From positions 1,216,833-1,280,832 of the forward strand of contig NZ_LMQO01000001.1 of assembly GCF_001425385.1 (NCBI RefSeq): DNA of 64,000 bases. Reading direction: 5' to 3'. This document shows, one piece after another, positions 26,606 through 36,478 of this stretch. Within the stretch, counting starts at the first letter, position 1; each line of letters opens with the position of its first letter. The notes below the pieces were generated by a model, which was not told the origin of the DNA, did not search any database, and saw only the letters and a list, made by a program, of their open reading frames with translations. The stretch comes from Sphingomonas sp. Leaf407. GTDB taxonomy: Bacteria; Pseudomonadota; Alphaproteobacteria; Sphingomonadales; Sphingomonadaceae. Position numbers and translations under genes: made by a program.

Positions 26606-27747
26606 GCGAAAGCCTCCTGAGTTCGGTTAGTAGGGGTGGTCTTGCCCACTTTGGCCTTGGGTGCGTCGATGCTCTCGACCAGATCGGCCAAGTCGCGCAC
26701 CGCGAACGGGCGGCCGCAGCTTCGCGCGCGGGCCGCCGCATTGGTCAGCGCCGCCGGATCGAGCCCCAGTTTCTGAATTTGCTTGGCGAGTTCGGCGGCG
26801 GTGAACGCGCTTTGCGGGATCGAGCGGCCACCGCCGGCATTCACGATCTCGCGGCAGTTCGCGGTCTGGTGATCGTCGGTCGCCGACGGCAGCGGCACGA
26901 GGATCGCCGGACGGCCGGCGGCGGTCAGCTCGGCGATGGTCGAGGCGCCGGCGCGGGCGATCACGACATGCGCCCATGCCAGCCGGTCGGGCAGATCGGG
27001 CAGATAGGTCGCGATCTCGGCGGGAATCGCGTGTTCGGCATATTTGGCGCGCACCGAATCGATGTCCTCGATCCGCGCCTGATGCGTCACCTGCATCCGC
27101 CGGCGGAATGCGAGCGGCAGGAGCGCGAGGCCGTCGGGAACGACCTGGCTCAGGATGCTCGCCCCCTGGCTGCCGCCGGTGACGAGGACGCGGAAGATGC
27201 CATCCTCGTCCGCCGCCGGATAGGGCCGGTCGCGCAGGGCGAGGACGCTCTCGCGCACCGGATTGCCGACCAGATGGGTTCTGGGGACGTATTTGTCCTT
27301 CAGCCGCTCGACCCGTTCATAGCTGGTGGCGATGCCGGCGACGCTGCCCGCGACCAGCCGGTTGACCCGGCCGAGCACGGCATTCTGTTCGTGGATGATC
27401 GTCGGCACCTTCTGCGCGAACGCACCGAGCAGCGCCGGGAGCGCCGGATAGCCGCCAAAGCCGATGACGGCGGCGGGTCGGAACGTCTTGTAGAGTTCGA
27501 TCGCCATCGCACGACCCGCCAGCATCTGCCGTGCCGCCTTCACCCAGCCGATCGGCCCCCCGCTCAGCCGCCCGGCGGGGAGGACGTGCGTCTGCACCCC
27601 GTCGAACAGGTCGGGGAAGCGCACGCCGCGTTCGTCGCTGACCAGCGCGACGCGGTGGCCGCGCCGCATGAGTTCGGTCGCCAGCGCGGCGGCGGGGACC
27701 ATGTGGCCGCCGGTACCCCCTGCTGCCAGGACATAATGCTTGCTCAT
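26602..27747 (-). CDS. murG: Lipid II synthase (UDP-GlcNAc:undecaprenyl-PP-MurNAc-pentapeptide transferase)
   Basis: Peripheral membrane GT-B glycosyltransferase (381 residues) that adds GlcNAc to lipid I. The N-terminal G-loop [17 protein letters not shown] and second loop [22 protein letters not shown] are conserved, as is the C-domain G-loop [17 protein letters not shown] and the UDP-GlcNAc site [23 protein letters not shown]. It overlaps ftsW and murC by 4 bases each. Confidence 0.96.
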   Translation of the reverse strand: MSKHYVLAAGGTGGHMVPAAALATELMRRGHRVALVSDERGVRFPDLFDGVQTHVLPAGRLSGGPIGWVKAARQMLAGRAMAIELYKTFRPAAVIGFGGYPALPALLGAFAQKVPTIIHEQNAVLGRVNRLVAGSVAGIATSYERVERLKDKYVPRTHLVGNPVRESVLALRDRPYPAADEDGIFRVLVTGGSQGASILSQVVPDGLALLPLAFRRRMQVTHQARIEDIDSVRAKYAEHAIPAEIATYLPDLPDRLAWAHVVIARAGASTIAELTAAGRPAILVPLPSATDDHQTANCREIVNAGGGRSIPQSAFTAAELAKQIQKLGLDPAALTNAAARARSCGRPFAVRDLADLVESIDAPKAKVGKTTPTNRTQEAFA

Positions 27748-28955
27748 TTCGCTCCGCTCCAGCGCTGCGGTCCATAGGGAGAGCGGGTCAGATACGGGTT
27801 CCGGCGGGTGAAAGCGAGCAGAAGGCCCATGCCGATCGACAGCGCGATCATCGACGACCCGCCATAGGAGATGAACGGCAGCGTCATCCCCTTCGACGGC
27901 GCGATGCCGACGTTGACCGCCATGTTGATGAGCGCCTGCGCGCCGAACTGCACGGCCAAGCCGGCGGCGGCGAGCAGCTTGAACGCATCCTCCTCGTCCA
28001 GCAGACGCACGAACACGCGCACGACGATGGCGAGGAAGATGAGCGCGATGATAGCGCAGGCGATCAGGCCGAATTCCTCACCGACGACGGCGAAGATATA
28101 GTCGGTATGTGCCTCGGGCAGCTTGAACTTGATCCGCCCGCCGCCCGGCCCCGTCCCGGTGACGCCACCAGCGGTCAGCACGGCATGCGCCATGTCGACC
28201 TGATAGCTGTCGGTCGCCGATTTTTCGGGATCGGGAAACAGGAAGCCGTCGATCCGCACGCGCGCGGTGCCGTAAAAGGTATAGGCGGCGGCGAGCAGTC
28301 CGACCCCTGCGGCAGCGAGCAGCGCCATCACCCGGATCGGAATGCCCGAGATGACGAGCAAGGCCGCCCACACGCTGCAAAAGATTACCGTCTGCCCGAA
28401 ATCGGGCTGGAGCATCAGGCATGCGGCAATCAGCGCGGTGAGCGCGCCCGTCACCCACAGCATCGGCAATTGCGGGTCCTTCGCGCGCAGCGACAGCAGC
28501 CACGCGGTCGTGACGATGAACATGGGTTTCAGGAATTCGGACGGCTGGAACTGGCCGACGCCGAGATTGACCCAACGCCGCGCGCCATTCGCCTCCACGC
28601 CCACGAACGGCGTCGCGGCGAGCGCGACAATCAGCAGCGCGGAGCCGACGAGACACAGGCGACGGGCGAGCGTGACCGGCAGCATCGACACGACGATCAT
28701 CACCGGAAAGGCAAGGCCGATCCATCCCGCCTGCCGCCAGAAATACATCATCGGCGGCACCGTCACGTCGCCGCCCGAATAGCGCACCGCCGAAGCCGGC
28801 GAGGCGGCGGCGACCGCGACCAGCCCGATCGCGATCAGCGTCATCGCGATCAGCAGCAGCACGCGGTCGACCTCGCGGAACCACGCGCCGATCGGCGAGC
28901 GGGTGGTGCGGCCCTGCAACGTATCGACCCGCTGGCGGACGCTGGGTGCACTCAT
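27744..28955 (-). CDS. ftsW: Septal peptidoglycan glycosyltransferase FtsW
   Basis: SEDS-family polytopic membrane protein of 403 residues that polymerises lipid II at the septum with FtsI. About ten membrane segments are present. Typical blocks are GANGARRWVNLGVGQFQPSEFLKP, LLMLQPDFGQTV and the C-terminal IAPSKGMTLPFISYGGSSMIALSIGMGLLLAFTRR; GEEFGLIAC carries a conserved periplasmic-loop segment. It overlaps murD and murG by 4 bases. Confidence 0.96.
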   Translation of the reverse strand: MSAPSVRQRVDTLQGRTTRSPIGAWFREVDRVLLLIAMTLIAIGLVAVAAASPASAVRYSGGDVTVPPMMYFWRQAGWIGLAFPVMIVVSMLPVTLARRLCLVGSALLIVALAATPFVGVEANGARRWVNLGVGQFQPSEFLKPMFIVTTAWLLSLRAKDPQLPMLWVTGALTALIAACLMLQPDFGQTVIFCSVWAALLVISGIPIRVMALLAAAGVGLLAAAYTFYGTARVRIDGFLFPDPEKSATDSYQVDMAHAVLTAGGVTGTGPGGGRIKFKLPEAHTDYIFAVVGEEFGLIACAIIALIFLAIVVRVFVRLLDEEDAFKLLAAAGLAVQFGAQALINMAVNVGIAPSKGMTLPFISYGGSSMIALSIGMGLLLAFTRRNPYLTRSPYGPQRWSGAK

Positions 28956-30283
28956 CGCAAGGACTCCACGGCGACGGCGAAGGCGCGGCCGCGCGCTTCG
29001 TAATCGCTGAACTGGTCGAACGAGGCGCAGGCCGGCGACAGCAGTACGGTGTCGCCGGCGCGCGCCTGTGTCGCGGCCGATCGTACCGCCGCGTCCAGCG
29101 TGCCGGCGTTCTCGACCGCCATGTCGGGGCCGAGCAGTTCGGCGAAACGATCGGCAGCATCGCCGATCGTATAGGCGCGCACGACGTTGCCGAAGCCGGG
29201 GCGGCAGGCGTCGAGGTCGTCGCCCTTGGCCAGACCGCCGACGATCCAGTGGATGCGCGCAAAGGCATTCAGCGCGGGCGCGGTGGATTCGGGGTTGGTC
29301 GCCTTGCTGTCGTCGACATACGCCACGCCCGCGACGTCGGCGACATGCGCCATCCGGTGCGGGAGCGCGCGATAGGTCCGAAGGGCGGCGTCGATGGTCG
29401 CGCGGTCCAGCCCAAGTGCCTCGCAGGTGGCGATGGCGGTCAGCGCGTTCTGGGCGTTATGCGGGCCGGCGAGTGCAGGGCCGAACGCCGGCAGGTCATC
29501 GGGCACGGCGATGCGGATCGCGCGGTTGCCGAGGGTTTCGGCGATGGCGCGGGAGGGCGCGTCGCCGGTGCCGATGATCGCGGTGTGGGTGGCCGACTGC
29601 ATCGCGAACAGCCGGGCCTTCGATGCGGCATAGGCATCGAACCCGGCATAGCGGTCGAGATGGTCCGGCGTGATGTTGAGCAGCACCGCGACGTCGCAGT
29701 CGAGGCGGTAGGTCAGGTCGATCTGGTAGCTCGACAGTTCGAGGACGTAGACGCCGCCGGCCGGCAGCGGGTCCTGTTCGAGAATCGGCAGGCCGATGTT
29801 GCCGCCCATCCGTGCGGGAATACCGGCGGCGCACAGGATATGATGGATCAGCGCAGTGGTGGTCGACTTGCCGTTGGTGCCGGTGATGCCGACGACCTTG
29901 TGCGGCGGGAGATCGGCGCGGGCCTGTGCGAAGAGTTCGATGTCGCCGAGGATCGGCACGCTGCCGGCGTGGGCGACGATCGGGTGGCGGTTGAGCGGGA
30001 CACCGGGCGACACGACGACGCCGTCGAACCCGGCGAGGTCGATCGCCAACGGATCGGCGAAAACTAGCGTTGGGAGAGGGGAAGTCGCGGGCGCTGCCGT
30101 AGAAGAAGGCCCCTCTCCCCGACCCTCTCCCCGCAAGCGGAGAGAGGGAGAGCGTTTGGCTTCGTCGTTGTCCCATGCGGTTACTTCCGCGCCGCTCGCC
30201 AGCAGCGCACGCACCGTCGCCGCGCCGGAGCGGGCGAGGCCCAGCACTGCATAGCGCTTCCCCGCCCAGGCGGTGGCCATCAT
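28952..30283 (-). CDS. murD: UDP-N-acetylmuramoyl-L-alanine--D-glutamate ligase with internal repeat-encoded insert
   Basis: Mur ligase of 443 residues that adds D-Glu. Conserved parts: YAVLGLARSGAATVRALLASG, VVVSPGVPLNRHPI, the ATP loop VGITGTNGKSTTTALIHHIL, MGGNIGLPIL, LNITPDHLDRY, and VAYVDDSKATNPES. Between residues about 43 and 71 an Arg/Gly/Ser/Pro-rich stretch (KRSPSLRLRGEGRGEG and on) breaks the N-terminal domain. It is encoded by an inserted CCCTCTCCCC palindromic repeat (30072-30157) that keeps the frame. All catalytic motifs follow intact, so the enzyme is presumably functional. The start overlaps the mraY stop by one base. Confidence 0.95.
   Translation of the reverse strand: MMATAWAGKRYAVLGLARSGAATVRALLASGAEVTAWDNDEAKRSPSLRLRGEGRGEGPSSTAAPATSPLPTLVFADPLAIDLAGFDGVVVSPGVPLNRHPIVAHAGSVPILGDIELFAQARADLPPHKVVGITGTNGKSTTTALIHHILCAAGIPARMGGNIGLPILEQDPLPAGGVYVLELSSYQIDLTYRLDCDVAVLLNITPDHLDRYAGFDAYAASKARLFAMQSATHTAIIGTGDAPSRAIAETLGNRAIRIAVPDDLPAFGPALAGPHNAQNALTAIATCEALGLDRATIDAALRTYRALPHRMAHVADVAGVAYVDDSKATNPESTAPALNAFARIHWIVGGLAKGDDLDACRPGFGNVVRAYTIGDAADRFAELLGPDMAVENAGTLDAAVRSAATQARAGDTVLLSPACASFDQFSDYEARGRAFAVAVESLR
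30072..30157. repeat. Palindromic repeat inserted in frame within murD
   Basis: GGGAGAGGGG (30072-30081) is the exact reverse complement of CCCCTCTCCC (30110-30119). A second hairpin follows: CCCTCTCCCCGC (30123-30134) with GCGGAGAGAGGG (30137-30148). The same CCCTCTCCC motif occurs in the intergenic array at 409-598. Here it is translated as part of MurD without a stop or frameshift. Confidence 0.8.
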
Positions 30284-31353
30284 CACCGCAGCTTCAACGT
30301 CGACAGGCCGGCCAGCGCCAGTACGAACGCCACGATCCAGAAACGGATGACGACGGTCGCCTCCGCCCAGCCGAGCTGTTCGAAATGATGGTGGATCGGC
30401 GCCATGCGGAAGATGCGGCGACCGGTGCGCTTGAACCAGAACACCTGGATGATGACGCTCAGCGCCTCGACAACGAACAGCCCGCCGATGATGCCGAGCA
30501 CGATCTCGTGATGCGACGACACCGCGATCGTGCCCAGCGCGCCGCCCAAGGCAAGGCTGCCGGTATCGCCCATGAACACCGCCGCCGGCGGCGCATTGTA
30601 CCACAGGAACGCCAGCCCCGCCCCGACGATCGCGCCGCAGAACAACGCGAGGTCGCCAGCACCGGGCACATGTGGGATGCCGAGATAGGCGGCGAACTTC
30701 GCGTTGCCGACCATATAGACGATCAGCATGAACGCGACCGAGGCGATGATGACCGGCATCGTCGCGAGGCCGTCCAGACCGTCGGTCAGGTTCACCGCAT
30801 TGCCGAACGACACGATCGTGAAGGCGGCGAACAGGATATAGACTGGCCCCAGATCGATCGCGACGCCCGAGAAGAACGGCACGTAGAGCATCGTCCCCGT
30901 CTGGCGGATGATGATCCAGCTCGCGATGCCCGCGATCAGGAATTCGAGCAGCAGCCGGGTGCGGCCCGAGACGCCCGCCGTGCTGGCCTTGCGCACCTTG
31001 TCATAGTCGTCGAGGAAACCGATCGCCGCGAACCCCAAGGTCACGAACAGGCATGCCCAGACGAACGGATTCGACAGATCCATCCACAGCAGCACCGCCG
31101 AGGCCAGCGCGGTGAGGATCATCAGCCCGCCCATCGTCGGCGTGCCGCGCTTGGCGAGGTGGGTCTGCGGACCGTCCAAGCGGATCGGCTGGCCCTTGCC
31201 CTGCCGCACGCGCAGCCAGCCGATGAACTTCGGCCCGATGATGAGGCCGATGAACAAGGCGGTCGCCGTCGCCGCACCTGTGCGGAACGACAGATAGCGA
31301 AAGAGATTGAGGACACCCGGAAAGCCCAGATATTCCGCGAGTTCGTACAACAT
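30283..31353 (-). CDS. mraY: Phospho-N-acetylmuramoyl-pentapeptide-transferase
   Basis: Polytopic membrane enzyme (356 residues) that makes lipid I. Signature blocks: [25 protein letters not shown] with the catalytic aspartates, [33 protein letters not shown], and [20 protein letters not shown] near the C-terminus. About ten membrane helices. One-base overlaps (TGATG) join it to murF upstream and murD downstream. Confidence 0.97.
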   Translation of the reverse strand: MLYELAEYLGFPGVLNLFRYLSFRTGAATATALFIGLIIGPKFIGWLRVRQGKGQPIRLDGPQTHLAKRGTPTMGGLMILTALASAVLLWMDLSNPFVWACLFVTLGFAAIGFLDDYDKVRKASTAGVSGRTRLLLEFLIAGIASWIIIRQTGTMLYVPFFSGVAIDLGPVYILFAAFTIVSFGNAVNLTDGLDGLATMPVIIASVAFMLIVYMVGNAKFAAYLGIPHVPGAGDLALFCGAIVGAGLAFLWYNAPPAAVFMGDTGSLALGGALGTIAVSSHHEIVLGIIGGLFVVEALSVIIQVFWFKRTGRRIFRMAPIHHHFEQLGWAEATVVIRFWIVAFVLALAGLSTLKLR

Positions 31354-32750
31354 CAGCCCTGCCCCGGCGCCTTTTGCGCGATCAGGGAGGCGACGACACG
31401 CGCCAGCCCCACCCCGTTCGATCCCTTCACGAGTACCGCGTCACCGGGCGCCAGCAGGTCGGCGAGGACCCAGGCGGCGGCGGCGGCATCGGGCACATGG
31501 ACGGTTTCGATCCGCCCCTCAAGCGCTCTCGCGAGCGGGAGCATCCCCTGCCCCACCAGCACGGCGCGCGAAACGCCCGCTTCGTCGATCGGCACCGCCA
31601 GCGCGGCATGATAGGCGTCGGACGCCTCGCCCAGCTCGCGCATTTCGCCCAGCACGGCGACGCGGCGATCGGCGCGTTCGGCGGCGAGGACCTTGAGCGT
31701 CGCGCGCATCGAGGCGGGGTTGGCATTGTAGCTCTCGTCGATCAGCAGCGCGTCGCCGCCCGTGACCGCGATGGTGGTGCGGGCACCGCGTCCGGCGAGG
31801 CCCTCCAGATCGGCGAGCGCGAGGCCGGCGACGCCAAGATCGCCGCCAATCGCATCGACCGCCGCGAGGACGGCGAGCGAATTGGCCACCCAATGGTCGC
31901 CCGGCGGGCCAAGCGTATAACTGATCTCGCGCGTGCCGATGCGCGCGGTGACGAAGCTGCCGCCGCCGGGCAGGCGGGCATGTTCGATCGCCTGCACATC
32001 GGCGCCGTCGCGCAGGCCGAAGGTGACGATCCGTCCGGCATGGCCGGTCGCCGCCTGCTGCAAGGTGCCGAGATGCGGGCTGTCGAACGGTACGATCGCG
32101 GTGCCGCCGGGGGTCAGCCCCTCGAAAATCTCGCCCTTGGCGCGGGCGATGGCATCCTCGCCGGTGAAGAATTCGGTGTGCGCCGGCGCGATGGTGGTGA
32201 CGATCGCGACGTCGGGGCGGACCAGCCGGGTCAGTTGCGCCAGTTCGCCGGCATGGTTCATGCCCATTTCGAACACCGCCGCCTGCGCCCGTGCGGGCAT
32301 CCGGGCGAGGCTCAAGGGCACGCCGGTATGGTTGTTGTAGCTCTTGACCGAGCGGTGCGCGTGCCCGTGAGTGACGCGGTCGAGCGCGGCGAACAGCGCT
32401 TCCTTGGTCCCGGTCTTGCCGACCGATCCGGTAACGCCAATCACCTTCGCCTGGCTGCGCGCGCGCGACGCCTTGGCCAGCAAATCGAGCGCGACGGTGG
32501 TGTCGGCGACCAGCACGTGCGGCCCGTCGACGGCGCGCGATACCAGCGCGCCGGCGGCACCCTGCGCATAGGCCTGTTCGACGAAACGGTGGCCGTCGGT
32601 CGCCTCGCCCGACAAGGCAACGAACAGGTCGCCGGGGCCGACCTCGCGGCTGTCGAAGGCGACGCCGCCGACCGCGAAGTCTGCGGAGGCGGTGCCGCCC
32701 GTCGCCGCAGCGATGGCGGCGGCGGTCCAGAGATCAGCGGGCACAGTCAC
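31353..32750 (-). CDS. murF: UDP-N-acetylmuramoyl-tripeptide--D-alanyl-D-alanine ligase
   Basis: Mur ligase of about 465 residues that adds D-Ala-D-Ala. Motifs: [17 protein letters not shown], the ATP loop [64 protein letters not shown] choose GTG 32750 ([10 protein letters not shown]), which lies inside the last 17 bases of murE; GTG 32744 is an alternative. The frame start at 32810 would overlap murE much more and lacks family similarity. Confidence 0.95.
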   Translation of the reverse strand: MTVPADLWTAAAIAAATGGTASADFAVGGVAFDSREVGPGDLFVALSGEATDGHRFVEQAYAQGAAGALVSRAVDGPHVLVADTTVALDLLAKASRARSQAKVIGVTGSVGKTGTKEALFAALDRVTHGHAHRSVKSYNNHTGVPLSLARMPARAQAAVFEMGMNHAGELAQLTRLVRPDVAIVTTIAPAHTEFFTGEDAIARAKGEIFEGLTPGGTAIVPFDSPHLGTLQQAATGHAGRIVTFGLRDGADVQAIEHARLPGGGSFVTARIGTREISYTLGPPGDHWVANSLAVLAAVDAIGGDLGVAGLALADLEGLAGRGARTTIAVTGGDALLIDESYNANPASMRATLKVLAAERADRRVAVLGEMRELGEASDAYHAALAVPIDEAGVSRAVLVGQGMLPLARALEGRIETVHVPDAAAAAWVLADLLAPGDAVLVKGSNGVGLARVVASLIAQKAPGQG

Positions 32751-34149
32751 GTGCCACCTGTACGTCGTCGAATGGCAGGACCATGTCACCGACGATCTGC
32801 CCCTGTTCATGCCCCTTGCCGGCGATCAGCACGATGTCGCCGGCCTGTGCCATCGCGCAGGCGGCGCGGATCGCCTCGCGCCGGTCGCCGATCTCGGTCG
32901 CGCCGATCGCGCCTTCCAATACCTGCGCGCGGATCGCGGCGGCGTCTTCGGTGCGGGGATTGTCGTCGGTGACGATCGCCACGTCGGCGCGGGTGACGGC
33001 TACCTCGCCCATCGGCGCGCGCTTGCCGGTGTCACGGTCGCCGCCCGCGCCGAACACAACGATCAGGCGGTTGTCGGCATGCGGCCGCAGCGCCGCGATC
33101 GCCGCTTCGAGCGCGTCTGGGGTATGGGCATAGTCGACATAGACCGGCGCGCCGTTTTCGAGGATCACCGCGCGTTCCAGCCGGCCGCGCACCGGTTGCA
33201 ACCGGGCGAGCCCGGCGAGCGTCGCCGCAAGATCGCCGCCGGTGGCGAGCACCAGCCCGGCGGCGGTGAGCGCGTTCGCCGCCTGATACGCGCCGATCAG
33301 CGGCAGCTTGACGGTGTGCGCCCTGCCCTCCGCCTCGATCGTCAGCGTCTGGCCCAGCAGGCTGGGATCGCGGCCGACCAGTTTCAGCGTCTCGCCATGT
33401 TCGCCGACGGTGATGAGCGCGTTGCCGCGTACCCGTGCCAGATCGATCACCCGGTCGGCATGCGGATCGTCGACCCACACCACCGCCACCCCGTCGTCGG
33501 CCAGCACTTCGGCGAACAGACGCAGCTTGGCGGTCAGATAGCGCGCCATGTCGCCGTGATAGTCGAGGTGGTCGCGGCTGAGGTTGGTGAAGGCGGCGGC
33601 GCGGACCGGCAGCCCTTCGGTGCGGTACTGCGACAGGCCGTGGCTCGACGCCTCGAACGCCAGATGGCTGACGCCTTCGCGCGCCAAGCCGGCGACGTTC
33701 GACAGGAAGGTGACGACGTCGGGCGTGGTCAGCCCGGTCGTCACCCGCTCGTCGGCGGTGGTGACACCCAGCGTCCCGATCGAGGCGGCGTGGTGGCCCT
33801 GCATCCGCCAGAGCTGGCGGACCATCTCGACCGTGCTGGTCTTGCCGTTGGTGCCGGTGACGGCGACGCAGGTCGGCGGGAACGGCGCGAAGAAGGTGGC
33901 GGCGGCGCGGGCGAATGCCTCGCGCGGATCGTCGGCGGCGATGTGCAGCGCGCCCTCGACCAGCGCGCCCGGCCGGGCGACGACCGCGATCGCGCCGCTG
34001 GCGATGGCGGCGGGGATATAGTCCTCACCGTTCACGCGCGCCCCTTCGAACGCGCCGAAGATGGTGCCGGGGGCGACCTTGCGATGATCGATCGCAAAGC
34101 CCGTCACCACCGCCGCTTCGTCGCCACCCGTGATCTGTCCCAGTCTCAT
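32734..34149 (-). CDS. murE: UDP-MurNAc-L-Ala-D-Glu--2,6-diaminopimelate ligase
   Basis: Mur ligase of 471 residues that adds meso-diaminopimelate. Conserved blocks: TGFAIDHRKVAPGTIFGAFEG, the ATP loop VAVTGTNGKTSTVEMVRQLW, TTGLTTPD, FEASSHGLSQYR, NLSRDHLDYHGDM, and VFGAGGDRDTGKR. The DNPR motif that selects diaminopimelate is present in VTDDNPRTEDAAAI. It overlaps ftsI by 4 bases and murF by 17. Confidence 0.96.
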   Translation of the reverse strand: MRLGQITGGDEAAVVTGFAIDHRKVAPGTIFGAFEGARVNGEDYIPAAIASGAIAVVARPGALVEGALHIAADDPREAFARAAATFFAPFPPTCVAVTGTNGKTSTVEMVRQLWRMQGHHAASIGTLGVTTADERVTTGLTTPDVVTFLSNVAGLAREGVSHLAFEASSHGLSQYRTEGLPVRAAAFTNLSRDHLDYHGDMARYLTAKLRLFAEVLADDGVAVVWVDDPHADRVIDLARVRGNALITVGEHGETLKLVGRDPSLLGQTLTIEAEGRAHTVKLPLIGAYQAANALTAAGLVLATGGDLAATLAGLARLQPVRGRLERAVILENGAPVYVDYAHTPDALEAAIAALRPHADNRLIVVFGAGGDRDTGKRAPMGEVAVTRADVAIVTDDNPRTEDAAAIRAQVLEGAIGATEIGDRREAIRAACAMAQAGDIVLIAGKGHEQGQIVGDMVLPFDDVQVARDCAR

Positions 34150-35861
34150 TCCGCGTTCGCCGCCACTTTCTTGCTACCCGGCGCATGCCATAGCAGGCTG
34201 CGGAGTGGCGTCATGTCGATATCGGCATTCGCATCGGGAATCACGCCCAGCAGCGGGCCGGTGCGCGAAATCACCCGGCTGACGACCGGGGCGGCGGTCC
34301 ATGCGGCGGTGGTGAAGCCGAAGGTTTCCTTGGTGCCCTTCGGACTGTCGAGCATCGCGATCACGACATAGCGCGGCCGGTCCATCGGGAACACGGCGGC
34401 GAAGGTCGAGACGTTGACCTTCTTCGAATAGCCGCCGCCCGCGCCCACCGTTTCGGCGGTGCCGGTCTTGCCGCCGACGCGGAAGCCCGGCGCTTCGGCC
34501 TTGCGGCCGGTGCCGTCGGTGACGATCAGCCTGAGCAGCCCGCGCATCTTGGCGCTGGTATCCTCCGAAAACACGCGGCGGCCGGCCGGCGCCTGCCCGG
34601 GCCGCAGTTTCAGCATCGTCGCGGGCCGCCAGATGCCGCCGTTGACCAGCGCGGCATAGGCGCTGGCGAGGTGCAGCGGGGTGACGGCAATGCCATGGCC
34701 ATAGGCGGTCGTCATCGTCGTGGTTCGCGCCCAGAAATGCGGCCAGATCGGCCGGGCCTTTTCCAGTTCGATGTCGGGCGCGGTATCGAAATGGAGCGAG
34801 CGGAACAGCTTCGCCATCCGCTCCGGCCCCATTTCGTCGGCGATGCGCGCGGTGGCGATGTTCGACGAATGGACCAGCGTCTCGGGGATGTTCAGCCAGC
34901 GCTTCTGCGCATGGTCGTCGCGGATGCGAAAACCCCCGATGAACAAGGGCTGGGTCGCGTCATAGCGTTTGGCGAGCGACGGGGCGACGCCGGTATCGAG
35001 TGCTGCGGCCATCGTCAGCGGCTTGAACGCCGATCCGAGTTCGTACACCCCCTGCGTCACCGTGTTCATCTGCCCGGTGTTGGCGGTGACGGCGTTCGGA
35101 TTGAACGTCGGCAGCGAGGTCATGGCGATGACCTCGCCGGTATCGCTGTCGAGCACTACGCCGCCGGCCCCGCGCGCCTGGAACACCGCCATCGCATTGG
35201 CGAGTTCGCTCTCCAGCGCGGCCTGCACGCGCAGGTCGAGGCTGAGCGCCACCGCATGGCCGCGCTCGCCCGGATTCATCAACCGGGCGTTGAGGAATTT
35301 CTCCATGCCGCGCACGCCGCGACCATCCATGTCGAGATAGCCCAGCGCATGCGCCGCCATCGCGCTTTGCGGGTAGAGCCGTTCGGGCTCGCGGCCGAGC
35401 GCGATGCCCGGTTCGCCGAGCGCATTGACCGCCTGCACCAGTTGCGGCAGCGCGCGGCGTTTCAGATAGACGAAGCCGCGATCCGCCATGAGCTGCGCAT
35501 AATAATAGGCGGCATTCTGTTCGGGCATCAGTTCGGCGAGACGATTGGCCAGCTCGCGCTTGTCGCCGATCACCTTGTCGGGGCGGACCGCGATCGACCA
35601 CGCATCGATGGTGCGGGCGAGCGGCGCGCCGTTGCGATCGACTAGATCGCCACGCAACGGCACCAGCGCCGCTTCGGCGGCGATCGCCGAATGCGGTTCG
35701 GCGGCGATTCCGAGCATCGCGAGACGCCCGAGCACCACCGCGACGCCGGCGGCGAACAGCAGCATGAGCACCATGAGCCGGTAATGGGCAATGCCCACCA
35801 GCGACTGGCGCGTGCCGTCGGAACGTTGCTGGTGCAGCGGCGGGGCCACGACAACGATCAC
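34146..35861 (-). CDS. ftsI: Septal peptidoglycan transpeptidase (class B PBP) FtsI
   Basis: Class B penicillin-binding protein of about 571 residues that cross-links septal peptidoglycan. One N-terminal membrane segment (LMVLMLLFAAGVAVVLGRLAML), a pedestal domain, then the transpeptidase: SxxK in YELGSAFKPLTMAA, SxN in LVHSSNIATAR, and KTG in VGGKTGTAETVG. GTG 35861 overlaps the ftsL stop as GTGA; this is preferred to any start in the long upstream shadow frame. It overlaps murE by 4 bases at the end. Confidence 0.94.
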   Translation of the reverse strand: MIVVVAPPLHQQRSDGTRQSLVGIAHYRLMVLMLLFAAGVAVVLGRLAMLGIAAEPHSAIAAEAALVPLRGDLVDRNGAPLARTIDAWSIAVRPDKVIGDKRELANRLAELMPEQNAAYYYAQLMADRGFVYLKRRALPQLVQAVNALGEPGIALGREPERLYPQSAMAAHALGYLDMDGRGVRGMEKFLNARLMNPGERGHAVALSLDLRVQAALESELANAMAVFQARGAGGVVLDSDTGEVIAMTSLPTFNPNAVTANTGQMNTVTQGVYELGSAFKPLTMAAALDTGVAPSLAKRYDATQPLFIGGFRIRDDHAQKRWLNIPETLVHSSNIATARIADEMGPERMAKLFRSLHFDTAPDIELEKARPIWPHFWARTTTMTTAYGHGIAVTPLHLASAYAALVNGGIWRPATMLKLRPGQAPAGRRVFSEDTSAKMRGLLRLIVTDGTGRKAEAPGFRVGGKTGTAETVGAGGGYSKKVNVSTFAAVFPMDRPRYVVIAMLDSPKGTKETFGFTTAAWTAAPVVSRVISRTGPLLGVIPDANADIDMTPLRSLLWHAPGSKKVAANAE

Positions 35862-36472
35862 CGGAGCGTCGCTTCCCTGCGGGCGGAACGGGACAGGTCG
35901 CCGAGCGTGGAGTCGCTCAGCAGCGTGCGGTCGAGCATCGCCACCGCGCGCGCCTTGGCATGGGCGACGGCGGCGGTCTGGACCGGTCCGGTCGGGCGCG
36001 GCGCGGCCCTGGCGGCGGGCGCGGGGGTGGTGGCCCTGGGGCTGACGGCCGGGGTAGCGGCGACCGACGTGGCAACGGCAGGCGTCGTCACCGGGGCGGC
36101 GGCCGGTTCGGTCGGAGCAGGGATATATTCCATCGGTGCGGCGGGCACGACATAGGCGAGCGCGACATTGCCGCCTTCGGTCCGGCCGGGCAGCGACGCC
36201 AGTTGATGTTCGCCGCCGACATATTGTTCGGCGCGCGGCGAGGCGAGCGCCAGCACGTCGCCGTTCCAGCGTTCGAGCTGCGCCAGGTTGGCGCGGGTAT
36301 CGAACTCGGTTTCTAGGTCGCGAATCTCCTTGCGCGCCTGCACGATCGATCGCTCGACCGCCTCGACGCGCGCGCGCTCCGCCGCCCCTTGCGAAATCAC
36401 CAGATAGAAGGCCGGGGCCATGATCCCGACCATCACCAGTTTCCCGAGCGTTCCGAACCCGAACGTCCCCAT
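35858..36472 (-). CDS. ftsL: FtsL-like divisome protein with long Ala/Pro-rich tail
   Basis: Position between rsmH and ftsI identifies it. The first ~70 residues fit FtsL: a membrane segment (LVMVGIMAPAFYLVISQG) and a coiled-coil (AERARVEAVERSIVQARKEIRDLETEFDTRANLAQLERWN). At 204 residues it is about twice the usual FtsL length; the extra C-terminal part is rich in Ala, Pro, Thr and Val and probably disordered in the periplasm. It would bind FtsB/FtsQ and activate FtsWI. Confidence 0.85.
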   Translation of the reverse strand: MGTFGFGTLGKLVMVGIMAPAFYLVISQGAAERARVEAVERSIVQARKEIRDLETEFDTRANLAQLERWNGDVLALASPRAEQYVGGEHQLASLPGRTEGGNVALAYVVPAAPMEYIPAPTEPAAAPVTTPAVATSVAATPAVSPRATTPAPAARAAPRPTGPVQTAAVAHAKARAVAMLDRTLLSDSTLGDLSRSARREATLR

Positions 36473-36478
36473 CGCACC

